In this document: in pieces, positions 29,306 through 38,087 of the stretch
Layout: the number at the start of each line of letters is the position of its first letter
How positions within the stretch are numbered: position 1 is the stretch's first letter
Assembly (NCBI GenBank): GCA_963737555.1
Contig: CAVTTB010000006.1
Span: forward strand, 77,273 to 141,272
Direction of reading: 5' to 3'
Source of the DNA: JAHJQQ01 sp963737555
Lineage (GTDB): Bacteria; Pseudomonadota; Gammaproteobacteria; Thiohalobacterales; Thiohalobacteraceae
Length of the DNA stretch: 64,000 nt
The notes under the pieces: model-generated
What the model was told of the DNA's origin: nothing
Databases searched by the model: none
Seen by the model: only the letters and a program-made list of their open reading frames with translations
Made by a program: the position numbers and the translations under genes

Positions 29306-30348
29306 ATGTCCATATCCAGCAGAGGCGCATCATCATAACTGTTGATCGCAGCGACGGCGCGCTGCCAGGCATCGCTGCCGCGCAAGCTATTCCAGTCCTG
29401 GCCGTGACGTCCGTGGAGACGCGCCAGGCGCATGTGCGCGGCGGGATCGGCATAGTCACCCAGGCTATCGAGCACCGCATCCGCTGCATCGGATCGGTTG
29501 CACACCAGGATCATATCGCAGCCGGCTCGCAGTGCGGCGCGCGCGCGGGCCGGATAATCACCGGCAAAATCCGCCGCGGCCATGCTTAAATCGTCACTGA
29601 AAATGACGCCTTGAAAACCCAGTTCACCGCGCAATTGATCATGTAACCAGAAGCGCGAAAAGCCGGCCGGTTGCGCGTCGGCCGCGGCATAAATCACATG
29701 CGCGGCCATCATGCCGGCGAGCCCGTGATGTACCAAGCGCGCGAACGGGCGCATATCCTCCATCTGAATATCGACGAAGCGGCGCGTGTCGGTCGGCAAG
29801 GCCAGATGCGAATCCACCGTCACACCGCCATGGCCGGGAAAGTGTTTGCCAACGGCCTGCATGCCCGCCGTCTGCATGCCCTTCTGATAGGCTGCGGCAA
29901 GATCGGCGACAACCTCAGGATCACGGTGAAAGGCGCGGTCGCCGATGACGGGACAGATTTCGCGATTGAGATCGAGCACCGGCGCAAAACTCAGATCAAC
30001 GCCGACGGCGCGCAATTCAGCGGCCATCAGCCAGCCGGTTTGCGTTGCCAGCGTGCGGGCGCGGCGTGGATCCCGGTCATAGACAAGACCGAGTTCACCC
30101 ACCGGCGGCAAACGCGTGAAGCCATCGCGAAAGCGTTGCACGCGCCCGCCTTCCTGATCGACCGCAATCAACAGGCGCGGCTCACGCAACCGATGCAGTT
30201 CGGCCACCAGGGCAGTGATCTGCTCGGGCGATTCATAGTTGCGGGAAAACAGGATCACCCCACCGACCTGTGGGTGGCGCAGCCGACGTCGGTCATCGTC
30301 GCTGAGCGCGGTGCCGGCGATATCGGTCATAACGTGGCCGAGGGACAT
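29302..30348 (-). CDS. nagZ: Beta-N-acetylhexosaminidase NagZ
   Basis: A glycoside hydrolase family 3 enzyme that removes GlcNAc from muropeptides during cytoplasmic cell-wall recycling. Landmarks are MLGH-type start MSLGHVMTDIAG, QEGGRVQRF, the active-site loop KHFPGHGGVTVDSHLALP and VIFSDDLSMAA. Length 348 residues is normal. ATG 30348 is preferred; TTG at 30360 would add only MELP. First gene of a minus-strand run nagZ-patatin. Confidence 0.95.
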   Translation of the reverse strand: MSLGHVMTDIAGTALSDDDRRRLRHPQVGGVILFSRNYESPEQITALVAELHRLREPRLLIAVDQEGGRVQRFRDGFTRLPPVGELGLVYDRDPRRARTLATQTGWLMAAELRAVGVDLSFAPVLDLNREICPVIGDRAFHRDPEVVADLAAAYQKGMQTAGMQAVGKHFPGHGGVTVDSHLALPTDTRRFVDIQMEDMRPFARLVHHGLAGMMAAHVIYAAADAQPAGFSRFWLHDQLRGELGFQGVIFSDDLSMAAADFAGDYPARARAALRAGCDMILVCNRSDAADAVLDSLGDYADPAAHMRLARLHGRHGQDWNSLRGSDAWQRAVAAINSYDDAPLLDMDM

Positions 30349-30398
30349 GGGTAATTCCAACTCCAGGTTGAGTTAAGGTATCTCTTGTCAATTCACTA

Positions 30399-30547
30399 AA
30401 CTCGTCATTGCGAGCGAAGCGAAGCAATCTCCCAAACATCCAATCAATGCCCGGGAGATTGCCGCGTCGCTGCGCCCATAGAATCCCTACGGGCTTCGTT
30501 ATGGGTACCTTACCCTTCGGGTCAAGGCATCCTCGCAATGACGAGTT
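30399..30547. repeat. Palindromic repeat (GTCATTGCGAG type), full copy
   Basis: Sixteen-base perfect terminal inverted repeats, AACTCGTCATTGCGAG (30399-30414) and its complement (30532-30547), enclose about 117 bases. The right portion (GATTGCCGCGTCGCT ... TATGGGTACCTTACCCTT ... GGCATCCTCGCAATG) occurs again, diverged, at 62075-62160, showing it is a dispersed element. No coding capacity. It lies between nagZ and the peptide permease gene dppC. Confidence 0.88.
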
Positions 30548-30559
30548 GGTTGCGACTCT

Positions 30560-31363
30560 CTACTCCCCGCCACCGCGTACATCCAAGCGATCACGCAAAC
30601 GGTCGCCGAGCAGGTTCACGGCCAATACCACCGCGACCATCGCCAAGCCCGGCACTAATACCATATGCGGGGCGACCAGCAGATAACGGGTGCCGTCGCG
30701 GATCATGCTGCCCCACGACGCCTCGGGTGGCTGCACCCCGAGACCGAGGAACGACAGCCCCGCTTCGGCGACGACCACGGCGGCGATGCCGAAGGTCGCC
30801 TCGACGATCAGCGGTGCGCTGATCAGCGGCAGCAGGTGCGTACGCACGATACGCCCATGCGGCACACCCAAGGCAATGGCGGCCTGCACATGATCGCGAC
30901 TCTTCAGCGACAGCACCTGAGCGCGGGCCAGCCGCGCGTATCCGACCCAACCGACCACGGTCAAGGCGATGACGACGTTCTCGATCCCCGGACCCAGGAT
31001 GCCGGCCAGCGCAATCGCCAGCAGGATACCTGGAAACGCCAGGAACAGATCGATGACATGCACCAGCTGACGATCCCAAAAGCCGCCGATATAGGCACTG
31101 AAACTGCCGATCAGGGTGCCCGCAAGGCTGGCCAGCCCCACCACCCAGAACGCGACCAGGAACGAGGTGGTCGCGCCGAAGATCAAACGATCCAGCAACG
31201 GCCGCCCGAGGTCGTCGAAGCCCAGTCCGCGGGACTGAATCGGCGATTGCAGGATAAGGTCCAGACGAATTGCATTGGGTTCGAGGGGCAGCCACGGTGC
31301 CACCAGACCGGTCAACGCCCACAGAATGACAATGCCGGCCGGCCAGAACTCGCGCACTTTCAT
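30560..31363 (-). CDS. dppC: Peptide ABC transporter permease, DppC/OppC type
   Basis: A 267-residue inner-membrane permease of the DppC class: N-terminal span VIFLWALTGLVAPWL-like, then GTDDLGR-type GFDDLGRPLLDRLIFGATTS and the EAA motif ARAQVLSLKSRDHVQAAIALG with GLSFLGLGVQPP and SWGSMIRDGTRYLL. The open frame extends far upstream inside dppB, but MKVREFWPAG at 31363 overlaps the dppB stop as ATGA and is the real start. Confidence 0.93.
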   Translation of the reverse strand: MKVREFWPAGIVILWALTGLVAPWLPLEPNAIRLDLILQSPIQSRGLGFDDLGRPLLDRLIFGATTSFLVAFWVVGLASLAGTLIGSFSAYIGGFWDRQLVHVIDLFLAFPGILLAIALAGILGPGIENVVIALTVVGWVGYARLARAQVLSLKSRDHVQAAIALGVPHGRIVRTHLLPLISAPLIVEATFGIAAVVVAEAGLSFLGLGVQPPEASWGSMIRDGTRYLLVAPHMVLVPGLAMVAVVLAVNLLGDRLRDRLDVRGGGE

Positions 31364-32307
31364 GTTGCAGCTCCGGTGCGAATACGCGGATCGATCAGCG
31401 CGTAGACCAGATCGGTAAGACTGTTGACGAGGACATAGGTCAGCGAGATCAGCAGCACGCAGGCCTGCACCACCGGATAGTCGCGCGTCTGGATCGCCTC
31501 GATCGTCAGCAGGCCGATACCCGGCCAGGAAAACACCGTCTCGGTGATCACCGCACCCGCCAGCAGGCCGCCCAGTTGCAGACCGAGAATAGTGATCACC
31601 GGCAGCAGCGCATTGGGCAAGGCATGGCGCAGCACCACCTGACGGCGCGACAAGCCCTTGGCATACGCGGTACGGATGTAATCTTCGTTGAGCACTTCCA
31701 ACACACTGCTGCGAATCATGCGCGCCAGGATGGCCGACATGGCCATGCCCAGGGTCAGGGCCGGCAAGACGACCGCGCCCGGCCCTTCCCGCCCGCTCAC
31801 CGGCAGCCACCCCAGCCACAGCGAAAACACCATGATCAGCAACGGCCCTAACCAAAAATGGGGAATGGATACGCCAATCAACGAGAAACTCATCGCGCCG
31901 TGATCCCAAGCGGAATCACGGCGGGCGGCGGCCAGCAAGCCCAACGGCAGGGCCAAGGCCAACGTGAAGGCAAGCGACACAGCGGTCAGCTCCAACGTGG
32001 CGGGCAGGCGTTCGGCCAACAACTCGATGATCGGGCGTTGCGAATACAGCGAGCGGCCCAGATCGAGGTGTGCCAGGCCTTCGAGGTAGTTGATCAGTTG
32101 CACGGGGACGGGCAGGTCCAAGCCCATCGCCTGGCGCAGAGCGGCGCGATCGGCCGCTTGTGCGGATTCGCCCAACATGACATCGACAGGATCGCCAGGG
32201 ATGAGATGAATCAGCAAAAATACCAGAACGGCCACGCCCAGTACCACGCCAAGGGTCGCCACCAGCCGGCGCAGCACTAAAAAAACGATGGCAGTGAATC
32301 CCCTCAT
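31360..32307 (-). CDS. dppB: Peptide ABC transporter permease, DppB/OppB type
   Basis: A 315-residue permease with six predicted spans. It has the DppB N-terminus (LVFLLIHLIPGDPVDVMLGE), the EAA loop DYIRTAYAKGLSRRQVVLRHALPNAL and the C-terminal VLVNSLTDLVYALIDPRIR. It is coupled to dppC. The substrate-binding protein that fits this pair is about 3 kb away on the same strand (35240-36736); no ATPase subunits are in the window. Confidence 0.94.
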   Translation of the reverse strand: MRGFTAIVFLVLRRLVATLGVVLGVAVLVFLLIHLIPGDPVDVMLGESAQAADRAALRQAMGLDLPVPVQLINYLEGLAHLDLGRSLYSQRPIIELLAERLPATLELTAVSLAFTLALALPLGLLAAARRDSAWDHGAMSFSLIGVSIPHFWLGPLLIMVFSLWLGWLPVSGREGPGAVVLPALTLGMAMSAILARMIRSSVLEVLNEDYIRTAYAKGLSRRQVVLRHALPNALLPVITILGLQLGGLLAGAVITETVFSWPGIGLLTIEAIQTRDYPVVQACVLLISLTYVLVNSLTDLVYALIDPRIRTGAAT

Positions 32308-32457
32308 GCCGCCGCATTATACCGAGTGTGCTGGAATATGGCGTTACTCTTGAGAATGGGATATAACCCTATACATGTGAGAATAATCGCTGATTCTGGT
32401 AGGTTTTGGCGGATTCTCCGGCGAGCAAGGATGGCAGTTCGTAGAGGTAGATCGGCA

Positions 32458-32686
32458 ATGGGGTCGTACAGGCAACCAAATGTCGGGCGTTTCGACCAGA
32501 TACTGCGCTTGGGTATCGGTGCGGCGATTGGTGTGGGTGGGTTTTATCGACACGACCGTCATCGACGATCGCTTGGTCGCGACCCTCGTCGGCCTGTTCG
32601 GTCTGCTCAATATCGCTGCGGCCTTGTTGCGCGTTTGCCCCTTCTACAACCTGGCTGGCATCAATACTAATAATCAAGACGACTGA
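32458..32686 (+). CDS. DUF2892 small membrane protein, frameshifted
   Basis: Frame one gives NVGRFDQILRLGIGAAIGV; frame two, entered at the GTGTGGGTGGG run near 32531-32541, gives VGFIDTTVIDDRLVATLVGLFGLLNIAAALLRVCPFYNLAGINT in parts. Together they make one ~75-residue DUF2892 (YgaP-C-terminal-like) protein with two membrane spans and the characteristic CPFYNLxGINT end. The family often accompanies rhodaneses or sulfur proteins, function unsettled. Seventeen bases before the GGDEF/EAL gene on the same strand. Confidence 0.8.
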
Positions 32687-32702
32687 AAGGCCGCTTTAAG
32701 CT

Positions 32703-34625
32703 ATGTCTATCCGCACGCGCTTGCTTGCGTCGTTTATCGCGATCGCCCTGTTGGTGCTGACGGTGTTTGGCCTTATGGCCTATCGCATCGCCAACGAATC
32801 CGCTGCACTTCGTGAAAGCAAGGCGATGCAGCACGCCATGGAGGAAATCGCCGGGTACATGGCGCCTGCGCTGCAAGTGTCGCCACCGGATCTCGCCAAG
32901 CTGCAAGACCTGCGCTTTCCTTACCTGCAACACGCCCGATTATTCTTGCTGCACACCGCCGATGGCAATGCCATCTCACTGGGCGGACTGGAACGTGACG
33001 AGTTCCCCGCCAAAGCGGAATTGTTCGCGTCATTGGCAACCAACACCCACGCCGATTCAGGCCAGATCGAAGTGCGCGAACTCAGCTACACCTGGGCCTC
33101 GGTGTATGTGCCGGGAACCGAGTACCGTTTAACCCTGGTCCATCCCGCCATCGATGCGGATTTCGCCACCCTGCGCAGTCTGGGTATGCGCATGTTGATT
33201 ACCGGCGGCGTAGTGATCTGGATCGCCGTCTGGGGCGCGCTCATTATCACGGCCCTGCTCACCAAACACCTGAATAAACAAAATGCCCAGTTGGTCTACC
33301 AGGCTCTGCACGACGACCTGACCGAGTTACCCAATCGTACGCTGCTCTACGATCGCATCGAACAGGCATTGCATCGCGCGCACCGCGAGGGCCAGCCACT
33401 GGCGCTGTTCATCATGGACCTGGACCGGTTCAAAGAAGTGAACGACACCCTCGGTCATCACTTCGGTGATTACGTTTTGCAGCAGGTCGGTAAGCGCATC
33501 AGCGCCGTCCTGCGGGAAACCGACACCGTAGCGCGACTGGGCGGTGATGAATTTGCCGTGCTGTTACCCGACGCGGAATTGCAGGACGCGATGAATTGTG
33601 TCGTGAAACTCATCTCGGCCTTGGATGTCGCCATCCCCATCAATGGCATGTCACTGTCGGTCAAATCCAGCATCGGTATTGCTTTGTACCCACAGCACGG
33701 CACTGATGCGGAAACTTTATTGCAGCATGCCGATGTCGCCATGTATCAGGCCAAACGCAGCGGCACGGGCTACAGCATCTACGCGCAGGATCAGAATCCG
33801 CACAGCCTCCGGCGCCTGACCTTGATCGGCGAGCTGCGTGAAGCCATTACTGCCGGACAGCTCGAACTGCACTACCAGCCCAAGGTGAACCTGCGTCAAC
33901 ACCGCACCTACGACGTCGAGGCGTTGGTGCGCTGGCAGCATCCGACTCTCGGACTTATACAACCCGAAGAGTTCGTGCATTTGGCCGAGCAGAATGGCCT
34001 GATTGCCAGCCTCACCGATTGGGTTTTACAGGCCGCCGTGCAGCAATGCTGCGACTGGCGTGAGCGCGGCATCAGCCTGCGCATCGCCGTGAACCTTTCC
34101 GCGCACAGTCTGCACGATATGAATCTACCCAACCACATCGCCGCGATTCTCAAAGCGGCGGACTTGCCCGCCACCTATCTTTCCATCGAACTCACGGAAA
34201 GCGCGATGATGTCCGATCTGGCGCGCGCGATGGATATTTTCGAGCGACTGTCGGCCATGGGCATCCGTCTGTCGATCGACGATTTTGGCACCGGACTGTC
34301 CTCGCTGAGCTATCTGAAACGCTTGCCCGTCAACGAACTCAAAATCGACAAGTCCTTCGTCATCGACATGGCCGAAGACGAACACAATGCCGTCATCGTG
34401 CGTTCCATCATCGACCTCTCGCACAACATCGGCCGTGAAGTCGTCGCCGAGGGCGTGCAGGATCATGACGTATTGCAGTTGCTGGAAATGCTCGGCTGCG
34501 ACACCGCGCAGGGTTACTACATCAGCCGCCCGCGCAATGCCGCCGATCTTGAGATCTGGCTGCGTGACAGTGACTGGGGTCTGCGGGCAAAGGGTGCGCG
34601 CAGCGAGACACTGCATATCGTTTAA
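32703..34625 (+). CDS. Membrane-bound diguanylate cyclase/phosphodiesterase (GGDEF-EAL)
   Basis: A 640-residue protein with two membrane spans (ASFIAIALLVLTVFGLMAY; LITGGVVIWIAVWGALIITALL) around a periplasmic sensor of about 130 residues. The cytoplasmic GGDEF domain has the intact LGGDEFAV site (residue ~279) and the EAL domain has DVEALVRW (~405), ELTES, DDFGTG and EGV. Both catalytic sites look intact, so net c-di-GMP synthesis or breakdown cannot be read from sequence. No RxxD-type inhibition site is obvious upstream of GGDEF. Confidence 0.94.
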   Translation: MSIRTRLLASFIAIALLVLTVFGLMAYRIANESAALRESKAMQHAMEEIAGYMAPALQVSPPDLAKLQDLRFPYLQHARLFLLHTADGNAISLGGLERDEFPAKAELFASLATNTHADSGQIEVRELSYTWASVYVPGTEYRLTLVHPAIDADFATLRSLGMRMLITGGVVIWIAVWGALIITALLTKHLNKQNAQLVYQALHDDLTELPNRTLLYDRIEQALHRAHREGQPLALFIMDLDRFKEVNDTLGHHFGDYVLQQVGKRISAVLRETDTVARLGGDEFAVLLPDAELQDAMNCVVKLISALDVAIPINGMSLSVKSSIGIALYPQHGTDAETLLQHADVAMYQAKRSGTGYSIYAQDQNPHSLRRLTLIGELREAITAGQLELHYQPKVNLRQHRTYDVEALVRWQHPTLGLIQPEEFVHLAEQNGLIASLTDWVLQAAVQQCCDWRERGISLRIAVNLSAHSLHDMNLPNHIAAILKAADLPATYLSIELTESAMMSDLARAMDIFERLSAMGIRLSIDDFGTGLSSLSYLKRLPVNELKIDKSFVIDMAEDEHNAVIVRSIIDLSHNIGREVVAEGVQDHDVLQLLEMLGCDTAQGYYISRPRNAADLEIWLRDSDWGLRAKGARSETLHIV

Positions 34626-34728
34626 CGTCGACCAGCCTGTCATCCCGCAATGCGCGCACTACACTTGGGGTAGCACCCGGGAAGTACGCAAGGCGTGGGT
34701 GCGGTCCCGCTAATTGGTGCGACTTTAT

Positions 34729-35250
34729 TTAGGCAGAGCGCGGCGACGCCGCATCGAACGGCGCCTCCTGAATCCACACCGGTGTGCCCGCCTCGACCCG
34801 TTCGAACAGTTCGATGATCTCGGCATTGCGCATGCGCACACAACCATGCGAGCCCGGTTCACCTAATTGCGTACTGTCCGGGCAACCGTGCAGATAGATA
34901 TAACGATTCAGGGTATCGACCTGCCCGCCCTGATTGCGCCCCGGCTCCAGACCACTGAGCCAGAGGATGCGCGTCAGTATCCAGTCGCGGTCATCAAATT
35001 GCTGAGCCAGTTCTGCGCTGTAGATTTCACCGGTGGGCTCACGGCCGACAAACACGGTATCCGGCGCGGCACTGGCGCCAATCTTGGCGTAGATTTCATG
35101 CCAACCGCGCGGTGTACAGCCGCTGCCGTTACATTCACCAGGCCCGTTGCTGCCAGTCGATACCGCATAGCGTGCCTGCACAACACCACTCACCAGCAGT
35201 TCCAGAACCTGTTCGGCCAGGCTGATACGGATCAACGCATCATTTTGCAT
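34729..35250 (-). CDS. L,D-transpeptidase (YkuD domain)
   Basis: A 173-residue protein with the YkuD catalytic motif, HGCPDSTQLGEPGSHGCVRM, containing the active-site cysteine in SHGCVRM. No signal peptide is visible (MQNDALIRISLAEQVLELL), so it may stay cytoplasmic or be exported in another way; a cytoplasmic relative (LdtF/LD-carboxypeptidase-like) is possible. Its start overlaps the end of the peptide-binding protein gene by 11 bases, linking wall-peptide chemistry with peptide uptake. Confidence 0.9.
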   Translation of the reverse strand: MQNDALIRISLAEQVLELLVSGVVQARYAVSTGSNGPGECNGSGCTPRGWHEIYAKIGASAAPDTVFVGREPTGEIYSAELAQQFDDRDWILTRILWLSGLEPGRNQGGQVDTLNRYIYLHGCPDSTQLGEPGSHGCVRMRNAEIIELFERVEAGTPVWIQEAPFDAASPRSA

Positions 35251-36736
35251 TTCGCTTCACATCCAAAAGTCCGTCGTAGTTGCCATCCGCCGCGAGGCGG
35301 TAGCCTTCGATATCTGCACGTGCGGCGTAGACCTGATCTTCGTACCAAAGCGGCACCAGCGGCAAGGTCTCCAGCAGACGCGCCTGCAAGGCATGGTACA
35401 GCGTAATCTGATCCGCCTGCGCGGGGACTTGTTCGGCGGCGGTGATCAACGCATCCACCGTCGCGTCGCGGAAACGTCCGCGGTTCGCGCCGTCGGGTGG
35501 CAATGACGCGCTATGAAACGCATAGCGGAAGATGTCCGGCGTGTTCACGCCGACCCACGCCAGACTGTAGAGCTGAAAACGGCCGGCCTTGATGTCGCCG
35601 TAGAAGGTGCCCCAGTCATAGGTCTTGAGTTCCACTTGAATACCGACTTTGGCGAGTTGGTCCTGAATGACGGTTGCCAGACGGATGCGCACGGCGTCGT
35701 TGGAGGTCTTGTAGGTCAACGTGAGTGGACGTTGCGGGCCATACCCGGCTGAAGTCAGCAACGCACGCGCCCGGTCCGGATCGTACGCTACACCCGTAAG
35801 TTCGTGGGATCCCGCCCAGTGTTCCGGTGGCAGCATCGCGCCGGCCGGTCGGGCACCTTCGTCGAGGACATATTTGATGATCGCCTCACGATCCAGCGCA
35901 TGCGCAACCGCCTGGCGCACCTCCAGTCGACCGGTATTGGTATCTTCAAGATTGAAACCCAAGTAGGCAAAATTGCTGCCGGTGGTACGACGCACTTGGA
36001 TGTCCGCGTGCTGAGCCAGATAACGAATCAACTCGGCCGGCAGATCGTTCTGCAACAGATCGACCTCGCCGCGCAGCAGTTTCAGGACACGCACCGTCGC
36101 ATCGGGCACGCGCACCAGTTCGATAATCTGACCGTCGCGTTGCCGCCGCAGGCGCACGCTGCCAGGTTCGGGTCGGTCGAGATAGATGAGCGGCCCACTC
36201 CCCATGGGTGTGATGTTGTCGCCTTGCGGTTGACGGGCCAAGCGTTCGGGAAGAATGCCGATCACCAGATAGCCCGGAAACAGCAGGTCGGGACGACTCA
36301 GATAAAAATCCAACGTATCGGCATCAATGACCTCGATGCGCGTGATCAAGGCCAAGGCCGTGCGGTGCGGCGCGGCATTGGCCGGGTCGAGGATGAAGTC
36401 GTAGGTCGCCTTGACGTCGGTTGCCGTCAGTCGCGTACCATCATGGAATTCGCGCGCCTGTCCACCGAGATGAAAGCGGTAATGCGTCGGAGACAGCGGC
36501 TTCCAAGTCGCCAACGCCGGCTGCGGTTGGGCATGCTCATCGAAGTCGACGAGGCGCGCGTAGATGAGTCGATTCAGTCGCGCCGAGGTCGCATCGGTGG
36601 CAAAGCGCGGATCGAGATTGGTCGCCTCACCGGCCAGCGCAAGACGAATCGAGTCATGTGCAGGCTGCGAACAGCCCGTCAACGCGGCGACTAAGAGCAG
36701 CAGCGCGAACCAACCTAAACGCAGTGGGCTATCCAT
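35240..36736 (-). CDS. Peptide ABC transporter substrate-binding lipoprotein (SBP_bac_5)
   Basis: A 498-residue lipoprotein with the lipobox LVAALTGCSQ (Cys about residue 22) and DppA/OppA-family landmarks: LDPRFATDATSARLNRLIYARLVDFD in part, YHFHLGGQAREFHDGTRLTATDVK in part, and SNFAYLGFNLEDTNTGRLEVRQAVAHALDRE in part. ATG 36736 gives MDSPLRLGWFALLLL. It lies in a CYTH-SBP-YkuD operon, two bases after the CYTH stop. Its permeases are probably dppBC at 30560-32307, separated by an inverted two-gene block. Confidence 0.92.
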   Translation of the reverse strand: MDSPLRLGWFALLLLVAALTGCSQPAHDSIRLALAGEATNLDPRFATDATSARLNRLIYARLVDFDEHAQPQPALATWKPLSPTHYRFHLGGQAREFHDGTRLTATDVKATYDFILDPANAAPHRTALALITRIEVIDADTLDFYLSRPDLLFPGYLVIGILPERLARQPQGDNITPMGSGPLIYLDRPEPGSVRLRRQRDGQIIELVRVPDATVRVLKLLRGEVDLLQNDLPAELIRYLAQHADIQVRRTTGSNFAYLGFNLEDTNTGRLEVRQAVAHALDREAIIKYVLDEGARPAGAMLPPEHWAGSHELTGVAYDPDRARALLTSAGYGPQRPLTLTYKTSNDAVRIRLATVIQDQLAKVGIQVELKTYDWGTFYGDIKAGRFQLYSLAWVGVNTPDIFRYAFHSASLPPDGANRGRFRDATVDALITAAEQVPAQADQITLYHALQARLLETLPLVPLWYEDQVYAARADIEGYRLAADGNYDGLLDVKRNAK

Positions 36737-36738
36737 AG

Positions 36739-37220
36739 TCACCAACTGCTGTACGGCCGTTCGGCCAGACAGACATTGTAATAACGCGGATCGTCGGAGA
36801 CTTCCGCACCCAGCCAGTCGGGCCGCTCGAATGCTTCGTCCTCATGCCGCAGTTCGATCTCGGCGACGATCAGTCCCGCGTTCGCCCGGCGAATACGTCG
36901 ATCTCCCAGACATGCGCACCCACGGTGACGTGATAGCGGGTCTTCTCCACCACCGCACCCACGCATAGATCGGCCAGGATTGTCTCGGCATCCGCCAGCG
37001 GAATTTCATATTCGAATTCCTGCCGGCGGATGCCCAGCGTCGCGCTCTTGATGTTGAGGTAGGCGCATTCGCCGTCGGTACGCACGCGCACGGAACTGCG
37101 CACCGCCTCCGTTCCGGTCACCCGGCTCAGGTAGCCCTGCCGATACTGTGTGCCGGCATCTGCCGCGGCACGCCAAGCGTCATTGAGGATGAGGAATTTA
37201 CGTTCGATTTCGATGGCCAT
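36739..37220 (-). CDS. CYTH-domain protein, frameshifted
   Basis: Starts MAIEIERKFLILNDAWRAAAD, the EIERKF signature of CYTH/triphosphate tunnel metalloenzymes, with RVRTDGECAYLNIKSA and EYEIPLADAE. The first frame stops early; adding one G to the GGG run near 36885 continues VFAGANAGLIVAEIELRHEDEAF and ends PRYYNVCLAERPYSSW. Restored length about 160 residues, matching stand-alone CYTH proteins such as those that hydrolyse tripolyphosphate. Substrate not determinable. First gene of the operon with the peptide-binding protein. Confidence 0.88.
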
Positions 37221-37260
37221 GGTGCGATAGGGTACGGCAAGCGGGGTGCTTCGGGTAGCA

Positions 37261-37411
37261 CCGTAGGATGGGTGAAGCGCAGCGCAACCCATCATTCACC
37301 GTACCCGCCGGCTGTATTCTGCTCGACGACGCCCGCCCGAGCCGTGGTGTGGACAACAACGCACCAGGACAGCCGCGCGATGGGTTACGCTGCGCTTCAC
37401 CCATCCTACCG
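37261..37411. repeat. Palindromic repeat (GTAGGATGGGTGAAGCGCAGCG type)
   Basis: A 33-base left arm (37261-37293) and right arm (37379-37411) are inverted copies with two mismatches; the arm core is TAGGATGGGTGAAGCGCAG. About 85 bases of unrelated sequence lie between. It fills the gap between ygfX and the CYTH gene and codes for nothing. Repeats of this type are widespread in bacterial intergenic DNA and behave like short non-autonomous elements. Confidence 0.9.
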
Positions 37412-37415
37412 GTCC

Positions 37416-37861
37416 TTACGCCAAGCCATCACCAGCCTTTAACACATCTTCCCGCCGACTGCGCAGTCTCACCCTAAGACGTCTGAAGTCCTGCGCCGGC
37501 AACATATCCGGAAAGATGGCGATGCGCCGTGCACGGCGTTGAGCGTCTACGCGCAGTGGCAGGATCACCAGCCAAGGCTGAATGAAGGGAGGCTCTGCGA
37601 GCGATACAGCCATCTCGCTACCGTCCTCGAACAACGTCCAGCGGCCATCGCTATGCCACAGCAAGGTGATAGTCGGTTCGGCGCGCGATCGATACAGACT
37701 CAGCAGCAGGATAACTACGACAGCGGCGACCAGCCACGGCGATTGCAGCATCGGCAGTGCTGGCGATGACAGCAGAGGTGCGTCAGCCAACGCCAGTAAC
37801 GGCGCTGGCGCGACGGTTTCAGTTCAAGCCGCAGGGCGGCGGCGTATGCGTTGGACGACAT
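37416..37861 (-). CDS. YgfX/CptA-like membrane protein, frameshifted
   Basis: The position directly downstream of sdhE, overlapping it, is that of ygfX. The starting frame from ATG 37861 reads MSSNAYAAALRLELKPSRQ; after an indel between about 37798 and 37812 the next frame reads APLLALADAPLL...SPWLVAAVVVILLLSLYRS, then a soluble C-terminus with WTLFEDGSEMAVSL and LPAQDFRRLRVRLR. LKPS near the start and DFRRLRVRLR near the end are typical of YgfX. Restored length about 147 residues. In E. coli YgfX is linked to cytoskeletal toxicity and to SdhE; function here is inferred. Confidence 0.65.
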
Positions 37862-38087
37862 CGGCGACTTCCTTGTCGCTGGGGAGTTGACGACCGAGCA
37901 GCCATTCGAGGAGCAGCGCGTCGGGACTATCGAGCAGACGGTTGAAAGCCTGGGCAGCCGAAATATTCAGATCAGCATAACCATCATCCAGAAACTGCAA
38001 CAGCAGAATATCCAACTCGCGCATGCCGCGCCGACATTGCCAACGCAGACGATTGAGCTCGGTGATAGTGGTCTGCGGCTGCATCAC
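37824..38087 (-). CDS. sdhE: Succinate dehydrogenase flavinylation factor SdhE
   Basis: An 87-residue protein with the SdhE signature RLRWQCRRGMRELDILLLQF and SDKEVADVVQRIR near the end. It promotes covalent attachment of FAD to SdhA. The ATG overlaps the sdhB stop (ATGA), placing it in the sdhCDAB operon, exactly where its client is made. Confidence 0.95.
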   Translation of the reverse strand: MMQPQTTITELNRLRWQCRRGMRELDILLLQFLDDGYADLNISAAQAFNRLLDSPDALLLEWLLGRQLPSDKEVADVVQRIRRRPAA

